DNA of 5,292 nucleotides from Acidobacteriota bacterium. Its GTDB lineage: Bacteria; Acidobacteriota; Terriglobia; Terriglobales; Acidobacteriaceae. The notes under the pieces were generated by a model. The model was not told the DNA's origin and did no database searches. It saw nothing but the letters and a program-made list of their open reading frames with translations. This document shows, piece by piece, positions 1 through 5,060 of the stretch (its first letter is position 1; every line of letters starts with the position of its first letter). The position numbers and the translations under genes are program-made. Location: contig JAJZAL010000317.1 of the NCBI GenBank assembly GCA_021799405.1, forward strand, positions 1 to 5,292, in the 5' to 3' direction.

Positions 1-986
1 ACACCGATGCGGAACACGCTCTCGACCTGGTAGAGGCTATCTGCGCCACCAGCAGCTCTGTCACTGTGATGGTCTATTCCGCGCGGGCGGATTCAGCCAT
101 GCTGGTCCGCTGTATGCGAGCTGGCGCCCGTGAGTTTCTGTCGCTGCCCATCACGCCGGGAGCAATTGAGGAAGCCCTGGTGCGCGCGATGGTTCGCCGT
201 CCAGTTGGCCGCCCCGCCAAGAAGGCGCTGGGAAAGCTGATGGTGTTTATAGGAGCGAAAGGCGGTTCCGGTGTGACCACCGTCGCCTCCAACTTCGCGG
301 TCGCGGTCGCCCAGGAGTCCCATCAGACCACCCTATTGATCGATCTCGGTCTGCCAATCGGGGATGCGGCGCTTGGCCTCGGCATACGCGCCGAGTTTTC
401 GGTGGCCAACGCCCTCGAGAATTTCAACCGACTGGATTCAAATTTCTTTTCGAAGTTGCTTAGCAAGCATAGCTCGGGGCTTTCCGTTCTGGCCGCGCCA
501 GACGGTTACGTTCCCATTCAAGCAACTGTTGAGGCCGTCGAGCGATTGCTCATCGTGGCTCGCCAGACTTTCGATTATGTGATTGTAGACGCCGGCTCGA
601 ACATGGGTCCCACCAGCAAGACTCTCTTCAAGGACGCCTCCATTGTCTACCTGATCACACAGGTCAGCATTTCCGAACTGCGCAACTCTCATCGTCTGAT
701 CGCCGAGTTCTTTGCAACCTCCAATTTCAAACCTGAGATCGTACTGAACCGCTTTACACAACGTTCACTCGGGATCGACGAAAAGGAAATCGGAAAAGCA
801 CTGACTCAACAGCCGCAATGGAAAATTCCGAGCGATTACCAAACCACTTTGCGCGCGCAGAACACGGCAAATGCGCTGGCTCTGGAAGATTCTTCGATTT
901 CCCGGGTAATCCGTCAGATGGCGAGAATGGCCTGCGGTTTGCCGAAGAATTCGGAGAAAAAGAAATCGTTCAGTCTATTTGGATGA
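1..986 (+). CDS. cpaE: CpaE/TadZ pilus-localisation ATPase, 5' end outside the window
   Basis: This is a MinD/ParA-like ATPase of Tad pilus loci, which places the assembly machine at the inner membrane or pole (family knowledge). The reading frame is open from base 3, so the true start lies upstream. The GTG at 66 falls inside a receiver-like domain: codons before it read smoothly into VTVMVYSARADS, helix 4 and AGAREFLSLPI. The Lys of the usual receiver 'KP' motif is Leu here, typical of a pseudo-receiver. Counting from the GTG at 66, the P-loop is KGGSGVTT (residues 65-72), with the signature Lys but Val in place of the second P-loop Lys. The next strand is LLIDLGLPIGD (90-100), where the second Asp of the usual DxD is Gly95. 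The Walker B-like strand is FDYVIVDAGS. About 327 residues are visible; family members are usually longer, which fits the loss of the N-terminus. cpaF follows 41 bases downstream. Confidence 0.93.
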   Translation, partial: TDAEHALDLVEAICATSSSVTVMVYSARADSAMLVRCMRAGAREFLSLPITPGAIEEALVRAMVRRPVGRPAKKALGKLMVFIGAKGGSGVTTVASNFAVAVAQESHQTTLLIDLGLPIGDAALGLGIRAEFSVANALENFNRLDSNFFSKLLSKHSSGLSVLAAPDGYVPIQATVEAVERLLIVARQTFDYVIVDAGSNMGPTSKTLFKDASIVYLITQVSISELRNSHRLIAEFFATSNFKPEIVLNRFTQRSLGIDEKEIGKALTQQPQWKIPSDYQTTLRAQNTANALALEDSSISRVIRQMARMACGLPKNSEKKKSFSLFG

Positions 987-1018
987 AGGCTTAGGAGCTA
1001 TTTTTCGCACCAACGGAC

Positions 1019-1024
1019 GGGTGA
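1019..1024 (+). promoter_or_regulatory. Weak, close ribosome binding site of cpaF
   Basis: GGGTGA ends three bases before the cpaF ATG at 1028. GGTGA matches the 3' part of the extended Shine-Dalgarno consensus (AAGGAGGTGA), so the short spacing is acceptable. A better-looking TAGGAG near 991-996 is about 30 bases away, too far for this start. The in-frame TGA at 1022-1024 rules out any earlier start in this frame. Confidence 0.45.
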
Positions 1025-1027
1025 CAT

Positions 1028-2311
1028 ATGGCGGAAGCGCTGAATCTCGAGAAGCTCAAATCGGAAGCGCATCGGGTGCTGATCTCCAAGCTCGATTTGG
1101 AGAAGTTGTCGCGCGTCAACTCCACGCAGGCGCGTCAGGCGGTGGCAGGCATGGTGAACCAGATCATCGGCGACCAGAGAGTGCCGTTAAGTCTTGGCGA
1201 ACAAGAGAAAATCCAAGCCGACCTTCTGGATGAAGTCTTCGGCCTCGGGCCACTTGAGCCGCTGCTCCGCGACACGACCGTCTCCGAAATCCTGGTAAAC
1301 GGTTCGGACCATGTTTTTATTGAGCGTGGCGGAGTCCTGCAACGGATCGACGCAAGCTTTCGCGATGATCGCCACCTGTTGCAGATCATCGACCGCATCG
1401 TTTCGCGCGTAGGCCGCAGGGTAGACGAATCTTCTCCCATGGTGGACGCGCGGCTCGCCGATGGTTCTCGCGTAAATGCGATTATCCCGCCGCTTGCGCT
1501 CGATGGCCCCGCTTTATCGATACGACGATTCGGCACAGGTCCCACTTCAGCTAAGAAGTTGGTGGAGTTGAAAACTGTATCGCCGGAGATGATGGAGATG
1601 TTGGCCGCCGCCGTGCGCGCTCGCATCAGCATCCTGATTTCGGGAGGCACCGGAGCTGGCAAGACAACATTTCTCAACATTCTGTCGCAATACATTCCGC
1701 CTGCCGAACGACTTGTCACTATCGAAGATGCGGCTGAGTTACAGCTAGCTCAGCAAAATATCGTACGGCTGGAAACCCGGCCACCCAACATAGAAGGTGT
1801 CGGGGCGATTCGCCAACGTCAATTGCTCATCAACAGCTTACGTATGCGCCCCGATCGGATCATCATTGGCGAGGTGCGCGGAGAGGAAGCATTCGACATG
1901 CTTCAGGCCATGAACACTGGCCACGAAGGCTCGATGACTACCATTCACGCCAATACTCCGCGCGACGCACTGTCCCGGCTCGAGTCAATGGTCGCGATGA
2001 GCAATTTGAATATTCCTGAACGGACTGTGCGTCAGCAGATCGCTTCGGCTATTGCCATTGTGATCCAGGTTTCTCGCCTCAGCGATGGCAGCCGCAAAGT
2101 GACCAGCATTTCCGAGATCACAGGCATGGAAGAAAACGTGATCAGCATGCATGAGATTTTTAGTTTCAACAAAAAAGGGATTGGACCGGACGGCAAGGTA
2201 ATTGGCGTATTTCAGCCCACCCGCATCCGTCCCAAGTTCCTTGAGCAGCTCCGCGTTTCAGGTATCTTCCTGCCGACGGGTCTGTTTGAGCAGACACTGG
2301 AAGTGAACTAA
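1028..2311 (+). CDS. cpaF: CpaF/TadA Tad pilus assembly ATPase
   Basis: This is a type II/IV secretion ATPase (T2SSE family) that acts as a cytoplasmic hexamer and powers Flp pilin assembly through TadB/TadC. Its 427 residues are about normal for TadA. The N-terminal domain (about 1-170) has [10 protein letters not shown] and VSEILVNG, followed by [16 protein letters not shown]. The catalytic domain has Walker [10 protein letters not shown] (206-214), the Asp box [10 protein letters not shown] (231-240), Walker [14 protein letters not shown] (276-288) and the His box [19 protein letters not shown] (297-315). All key residues are present: Lys212, Glu282, His299 and His307. An in-frame stop at 1022 fixes the ATG at 1028 as the first possible ATG. 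It lies between cpaE and tadB with short spacers of 41 and 26 bases, consistent with one operon. I see nothing odd in it. Confidence 0.97.
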   Translation: MAEALNLEKLKSEAHRVLISKLDLEKLSRVNSTQARQAVAGMVNQIIGDQRVPLSLGEQEKIQADLLDEVFGLGPLEPLLRDTTVSEILVNGSDHVFIERGGVLQRIDASFRDDRHLLQIIDRIVSRVGRRVDESSPMVDARLADGSRVNAIIPPLALDGPALSIRRFGTGPTSAKKLVELKTVSPEMMEMLAAAVRARISILISGGTGAGKTTFLNILSQYIPPAERLVTIEDAAELQLAQQNIVRLETRPPNIEGVGAIRQRQLLINSLRMRPDRIIIGEVRGEEAFDMLQAMNTGHEGSMTTIHANTPRDALSRLESMVAMSNLNIPERTVRQQIASAIAIVIQVSRLSDGSRKVTSISEITGMEENVISMHEIFSFNKKGIGPDGKVIGVFQPTRIRPKFLEQLRVSGIFLPTGLFEQTLEVN

Positions 2312-2337
2312 CCAAGCCGAGGGTTGGGAGTCGAGAT

Positions 2338-3309
2338 ATGTTATTGCTGCTTGCATTGGTGTTTATCGGCGTATTCATTGTATTGTCACTGGTCTTAGTG
2401 TCGAGCGGTGTAGGCGCCTCCGAGCAGACCAAGCAGACCCTGGCTGTACTCCAGTCGGCGCTTGCTTTTGAGCAGTCGCAATCGGGTGATCCGATCGTCG
2501 ATATCCGCAAGAGCGAACTGCTGAGCGCGGTCCCCTGGGTCAATCGCTGGCTATTGAAGATCGAGGTTGCGCCCCGTTTGCGCGGCTTGCTGTACCAGGC
2601 CAATGTGAAATGGACTGCCGGCGGACTGCTGCTAATGTCCTCAGCTTGTTTCGCGTTTCCGGCCTATCTGATATATCTGCGTACCGGGACTGTGATCTTC
2701 GCAGTTCTGATTGGGCTGCTTGTGGGGGGAGCGCCCATATTCTACGTGCTTCACAAGCGCAGGCAGCGCTTCAATAAATTTGAACAGGAACTGCCGGAGG
2801 CGCTAGATCTGATGGTGAGCGCGCTCCGCGCCGGCCACAGTTTAATCGGCGCGTTGGGTTTGGTCGCTCGCGAATCTCCGGATCCCATTGGGGTTGAATT
2901 CCGTATTTGTTTCGAGGAGCAGAATTACGGGCTTGACTTGAGAACGGCCATGAACAATTTACTTATCAGAGTTCCGCTGCAGGACCTGAGAATCGTCGTC
3001 ACGGCAATTCTGATTCAGAAGGAGAGCGGCGGCAATCTTGCTGAGGTGCTTGACAAAACAGCCTATGTGATTCGCGAGCGATACCGCTTGAAACGGCAGG
3101 TGCTTGTCCATACCGCTCAAGGGCGTCTAACGGGTTGGATACTGTCATTTCTTCCCATTGTCCTCGGAATCGGTTTATATCTGGTCAATCCCGATGCCAT
3201 GAGCCTTTTATGGAAGCGCCCGATCGGCGTCAAGCTTCTCTACACCGCGGCCGGTATGACGATCGCCGGTGCACTGATCATTCGGAAGATTGTCAACATG
3301 GATGTTTGA
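2338..3309 (+). CDS. tadB: TadB inner-membrane platform protein (T2SSF family)
   Basis: This is one of the two GspF-like integral membrane proteins that form the Tad platform contacted by the TadA ATPase. Its 323 residues match the family. Predicted membrane segments by eye are at about 2-22, 93-114, 117-136, 266-284 and 299-316. The cytoplasmic T2SSF domain begins near FEQELPEALDLMVSALRAG (148-166) and includes VTAILIQKESGGNLAEVLD (221-239), the second characteristic motif. The helix order (N-terminal anchor, tandem hairpin, cytoplasmic domain, C-terminal helices) is the TadB type. The start has GGGAG at 2326-2330, seven bases upstream, and lies 26 bases after the cpaF stop. tadC starts only nine bases after its stop. 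The assignment of TadB versus TadC rests on gene order and on the GHSLIGAL-type motif. Confidence 0.95.
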   Translation: MLLLLALVFIGVFIVLSLVLVSSGVGASEQTKQTLAVLQSALAFEQSQSGDPIVDIRKSELLSAVPWVNRWLLKIEVAPRLRGLLYQANVKWTAGGLLLMSSACFAFPAYLIYLRTGTVIFAVLIGLLVGGAPIFYVLHKRRQRFNKFEQELPEALDLMVSALRAGHSLIGALGLVARESPDPIGVEFRICFEEQNYGLDLRTAMNNLLIRVPLQDLRIVVTAILIQKESGGNLAEVLDKTAYVIRERYRLKRQVLVHTAQGRLTGWILSFLPIVLGIGLYLVNPDAMSLLWKRPIGVKLLYTAAGMTIAGALIIRKIVNMDV

Positions 3310-3318
3310 AGGTGGGTT

Positions 3319-4230
3319 ATGGGATTCGCCGTTTTCACATTTCTAGCGATCTTTCTGCTGTTCGTAAGTGGCGGCTTTCTCTTGTTCTATCGGGAGGCCA
3401 TGCTGCAGCGTATCCATGCGGTAATCGCGCCGAATGAAAAGCGCGGAAATCTATCGAGTGTCATGCAATACACCGGCCACGCTTTCGGCGAAGTTATCGA
3501 GCACTTTGAGCGCGTCCTGCCGAAGAGCCAGGCGGAAGTCTCGGTGGCCCGGCAGCGTCTCATTCGCGCAGGGTATCGTGGGGATTCCGCGATCAAGAAC
3601 TTCTACGGCGCGAAGGTGCTGATTCCTACCCTATTGTGTGTGCTGGTGACAATTACTGGGCTCGCTCACGCCAACCCATTCCTGGTCTATTTACTGGCGC
3701 TGGGCGGGGGATTTCTGGCGCCCGATTTTTGGTTGGGAAGAAGAATTTCCCTCCGTCAGGCAGCCATTCGGCGCGGCCTGCCCGACATTCTGGATCTCCT
3801 CATCATTTGCATCGAAGCCGGCCAGAGCCTCGACCAGGCGACCGCTCGCACGTCTGAGGAACTCCGTTTGGCGCAACCGGCGGTCACCGATGAATTAAAT
3901 GTCGTTGTTTTGGAGCAACGCGCGGGGCGCGCTCGCATCGATGCGTGGAAGCATTTTGCGGAACGTACCGGAGTCGACGCCGTACGCAATCTGGTTTCGG
4001 TGCTGGTTCAGTCCGAACAGTTCGGGACCAGTGTTGCAAAGACCTTGCGCGTTCATTCCGACACGCTCAGGACCCAGCGGCGCCAAAAAGTGGAAGAGCA
4101 AGCGGCCAAGACTAGCGTCAAGCTGGTGTTTCCACTCGTTTTTTTCATTTTCCCGTCGTTGTTTCTTGTGACTTTAGGCCCCGCTGTCATTATCATGGCG
4201 GATTCTTTTAAACAGTTCCTCAACCGTTGA
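3319..4230 (+). CDS. tadC: TadC inner-membrane platform protein (T2SSF family)
   Basis: This is the second GspF-like platform protein of the Tad machine, thought to pair with TadB. It has 303 residues. Hydrophobic segments are at about 3-23, 98-116, 119-137 and 267-293. The T2SSF domain runs from RRGLPDILDLLIICIEAGQSL (151-171), the TadC hallmark, through VLVQSEQFGTSVAKTLRVHS (228-247) to the last hydrophobic stretch, which has LGPAVI, also common in TadC. Its ribosome binding site, AAGGTG at 3309-3314, overlaps the last base of the tadB stop, so translational coupling with tadB is likely. The 31-residue microprotein gene begins 17 bases after its stop. I see no truncation or frameshift. Confidence 0.95.
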   Translation: MGFAVFTFLAIFLLFVSGGFLLFYREAMLQRIHAVIAPNEKRGNLSSVMQYTGHAFGEVIEHFERVLPKSQAEVSVARQRLIRAGYRGDSAIKNFYGAKVLIPTLLCVLVTITGLAHANPFLVYLLALGGGFLAPDFWLGRRISLRQAAIRRGLPDILDLLIICIEAGQSLDQATARTSEELRLAQPAVTDELNVVVLEQRAGRARIDAWKHFAERTGVDAVRNLVSVLVQSEQFGTSVAKTLRVHSDTLRTQRRQKVEEQAAKTSVKLVFPLVFFIFPSLFLVTLGPAVIIMADSFKQFLNR

Positions 4231-4231
4231 G

Positions 4232-4240
4232 AGAAGGGAG
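4232..4240 (+). promoter_or_regulatory. Strong ribosome binding site of the microprotein gene
   Basis: AGAAGGGAG sits directly after the tadC stop, seven bases before the ATG at 4248. This purine-rich match at ideal spacing is the main reason to accept a coding region of only 31 codons. It is at least as good as the sites in front of cpaF, tadB and tadC. Confidence 0.7.
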
Positions 4241-4247
4241 AATTGCA

Positions 4248-4343
4248 ATGGATAACGTAACCATCATTCGAGTAGTGGCTGGCGTTTTTTGCGTCATCAT
4301 ACTATTCATTCTGATTCAGCGCCGCCGGACACGGGTCCGCTAA
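4248..4343 (+). CDS. 31-residue single-pass membrane microprotein of the tad operon
   Basis: I do not know a function for this gene. It runs from ATG at 4248 to TAA at 4341-4343. The product starts MDNVTIIR, continues with about 16 hydrophobic residues (VVAGVFCVIILFILIQ, 9-24), and ends RRRTRVR. This is one transmembrane helix with a strongly basic tail, so by the positive-inside rule the N-terminus is probably outside and the C-terminus in the cytoplasm. It has no room for a cleavable signal peptide plus a mature protein, and no Flp pilin processing motif (G/XXXXEY), so it is not a pilin. A strong ribosome binding site and a position 17 bases after tadC suggest co-translation with the platform proteins. 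It could be a small accessory subunit touching TadB/TadC, but that is inference from location only. Automated callers may miss it because of its length. Confidence 0.72.
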   Translation: MDNVTIIRVVAGVFCVIILFILIQRRRTRVR

Positions 4344-4369
4344 ACATTTCCATGTGCGGTGGATGCGAT

Positions 4370-4394
4370 GCCCGGCATGCTGTCAATGCCGGGC
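4370..4394. repeat. Stem-loop 1: perfect 9-base-pair hairpin
   Basis: GCCCGGCAT (4370-4378) pairs perfectly with ATGCCGGGC (4386-4394) around the seven-base loop GCTGTCA. It is GC-rich and strong, 26 bases after the microprotein stop, but no T-run follows, so it is not a classical intrinsic terminator. It might stabilise the 3' end of the upstream message. Its last two bases are shared with stem-loop 2. Confidence 0.7.
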
Positions 4395-4423
4395 TGGAGT
4401 GACGCGAAATGCGATACTCCAGC
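4393..4423. repeat. Stem-loop 2: 8-base-pair hairpin with inner helix
   Basis: GCTGGAGT (4393-4400) pairs with ACTCCAGC (4416-4423). Inside it, a G-T wobble and an A-A mismatch are followed by CGC (4403-4405) pairing with GCG (4411-4413) around the loop GAAAT. Full formation competes with stem-loop 1 at 4393-4394. If those two pairs go to stem-loop 1, both hairpins can stack next to each other. Confidence 0.65.
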
Positions 4424-4443
4424 GAAATATGGATCCCGACGCC

Positions 4444-4465
4444 CTCCTTCCTTCAGGGGAAGGAG
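4444..4465. repeat. Stem-loop 3: perfect 8-base-pair hairpin
   Basis: CTCCTTCC (4444-4451) pairs with GGAAGGAG (4458-4465) around the six-base loop TTCAGG. The right arm resembles a Shine-Dalgarno sequence (AAGGAG), but no start codon with a sensible frame follows at the right distance, and in RNA it would be buried in the stem. Confidence 0.62.
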
Positions 4466-4475
4466 CGGTATAGCT

Positions 4476-4493
4476 GTTCCCGATGCTGGGAGC
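4476..4493. repeat. Stem-loop 4: short hairpin with ATGC loop
   Basis: GTTCCCG (4476-4482) can pair with TGGGAGC (4487-4493) around the tetraloop ATGC, with two wobble pairs. Its core CCCGATGCTGGG resembles CCCGATAGCGGG at 4578-4589, which also folds back (CCCG/CGGG, loop ATAG). The two may be related hairpin units, but they are short and the similarity could be chance. Confidence 0.4.
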
Positions 4494-4538
4494 ATGAAGT
4501 GCCGCTTGAACGATGTCGATGGAAGAAAATGCAAGGAT

Positions 4539-4565
4539 GCTCGGATCCGCGTTTAGGAACCGAGC
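4539..4565. repeat. Stem-loop 5: interrupted 9-base-pair hairpin
   Basis: GCTCGG (4539-4544) pairs with CCGAGC (4560-4565). After a single A-A mismatch, TCC (4546-4548) pairs with GGA (4556-4558) around the seven-base loop GCGTTTA. The design (outer helix, A-A mismatch, three-pair inner helix) is like that of stem-loop 2. Confidence 0.55.
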
Positions 4566-4577
4566 CTGAATAGAACG

Positions 4578-4589
4578 CCCGATAGCGGG
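4578..4589. repeat. Stem-loop 6: short CCCG/CGGG hairpin
   Basis: CCCG (4578-4581) pairs with CGGG (4586-4589) around the tetraloop ATAG. Four pairs are weak evidence alone. It is listed because it lies in series with five other hairpins, 25 bases before the DUF192 start codon. Confidence 0.35.
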
Positions 4590-4613
4590 AACTGCCAATG
4601 CCCTGGGGATGAC

Positions 4614-5036
4614 ATGGAAAGACCGACCTACTGCGTATACAACCAGACGCGAGAATGCTTCCTCAGTCTCGGCGTCACCCCGGCGGATACTATTTTTAAA
4701 CGCCTAAAGGGGTTGATTGGAAGGTTAAGCATGAGGTCCGACGAAGGACTGTGGGTGGTTCCTTCGAGCGGGGTTCATACCTGGGGCGTGTTGTTTCCTT
4801 TGGACCTGATTTATTTGGATGAGAATTATCGGGTCGTTTGCGTGACCGAGCACTTCCCGCGATTTCGTGTTGGACCGCTCAAAATCCATGCTGCGAGCGT
4901 GCTGGAGTTACCCACCCACACGGTTTATTCGTCGCAAACGCAGCCAGGAGATCAGTTGGTCATCTGCGTGGCTGACGAGATCGAAGAACGATTGATGAAG
5001 GAAGTCCCAGAATGTCTGGTGGGGCAAAGGAAATGA
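4614..5036 (+). CDS. DUF192 (COG1430) family protein
   Basis: This is a 140-residue protein of the DUF192 family, whose biochemical function is not established. Family landmarks run in order: VYNQTR (8-13), the strand ending ADT (24-26), RLKGLIGR (30-37), EGLWVVPSSGVHTWGVLFPLD (44-64, including the His-Thr typical of the family), LDENYRVVCV, VLELPTHTV (96-104) and QPGDQLV (110-116). There is no signal peptide, so it is probably cytoplasmic, whereas many relatives are secreted. The ATG at 4614 is chosen because the frame upstream holds no other ATG, GTG or TTG before an in-frame TAG at 4554, and GGGGA at 4605-4609 lies four bases before it. The start codon lies in the right arm of the 9-base inverted repeat. 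The PilZ gene follows in the same frame, its first possible GTG six bases after the stop. DUF192 proteins recur near Tad clusters, but a role in pilus biogenesis is inference. Confidence 0.88.
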   Translation: MERPTYCVYNQTRECFLSLGVTPADTIFKRLKGLIGRLSMRSDEGLWVVPSSGVHTWGVLFPLDLIYLDENYRVVCVTEHFPRFRVGPLKIHAASVLELPTHTVYSSQTQPGDQLVICVADEIEERLMKEVPECLVGQRK

Positions 5037-5051
5037 GCGAATGTGACGTAT

Positions 5052-5057
5052 GGGAGG
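5052..5057 (+). promoter_or_regulatory. Ribosome binding site favouring the GTG at 5061
   Basis: GGGAGG ends three bases before GTG 5061 (four if the core is GGAG). This is a strong match at slightly short spacing. The competing GTG at 5043 has only AAGGA (5027-5031) about 11 bases upstream. The site is the main argument for starting the PilZ protein at MKVFLRRLLG. Confidence 0.45.
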
Positions 5058-5060
5058 CCA

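Larger units (their letters stand above)
4344..4613. other. 270-base spacer without a credible gene, rich in stem-loops
   Basis: This is the only long non-coding interval in the window. Open frames exist on both strands (about 4359-4556 +, 4340-4534 - and 4383-4598 -), but none has a ribosome binding site or a recognisable protein pattern, and they overlap each other. The spacer holds at least six stem-loops, listed separately, plus a 9-base inverted repeat at its two ends. I see no convincing promoter: TTGAAC at 4506-4511 has no good -10 box 17 bases on. I also see no U-run that would make any hairpin a classical intrinsic terminator. It could be a structured leader RNA of the DUF192 gene, a processing or attenuation region between operon segments, or a copy of a dispersed palindromic repeat. 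Confidence 0.7.
4347..4620. repeat. 9-base perfect inverted repeat bracketing the spacer
   Basis: TTTCCATGT at 4347-4355 is the exact reverse complement of ACATGGAAA at 4612-4620. The left arm lies four bases after the microprotein stop codon. The right arm contains the ATG (4614-4616) of the DUF192 gene. In RNA the two arms could form a helix closing over all internal stem-loops. A rough count of possible pairs in a region this size gives a chance of roughly one in ten to one in seven for some 9-base match, so the repeat alone is not proof. I see no target-site duplication outside the arms. Confidence 0.5.

Noticed and set aside
66..71. GTG-ATG at 66-71 as the start of cpaE
   Set aside because: The frame is open and coding-like back to base 3, and the GTG falls in the middle of the receiver-like domain. 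The gene is cut by the window edge.
1135..1719. 194-codon open frame on the - strand inside cpaF
   Set aside because: It is a shadow of cpaF: Ser/Arg/Pro-rich product, no domain, and complete overlap with a gene whose motifs are all intact.
4248..4343. Microprotein as a Flp pilin or pseudopilin
   Set aside because: It lacks the Gly/Glu-Tyr processing site and the residues needed for a mature pilin, and its basic tail is on the C-terminal side.
4370..4394. Stem-loop 1 as an intrinsic terminator
   Set aside because: A strong GC hairpin, but the following bases (TGGAGTGACG) contain no T-run.
4506..4534. Promoter with TTGAAC as -35 in the spacer
   Set aside because: At 17 bases spacing the -10 position reads ATGCAA, a poor match. 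Other -10-like strings (TATAGC at 4469, TAGAAC at 4571) lack a -35 partner.
4340..4598. Three overlapping open frames of 64-71 codons in the spacer, one on + and two on -
   Set aside because: No ribosome binding sites, no recognisable domains, mutual overlap, and composition explained by the palindromic sequence.
5034..5045. DUF192 and PilZ as one protein split by a TGA, or stop readthrough
   Set aside because: They share a frame, but DUF192 is complete in length, the PilZ gene has its own ribosome binding site and start, and these are separate families. No sign of a recoding signal.
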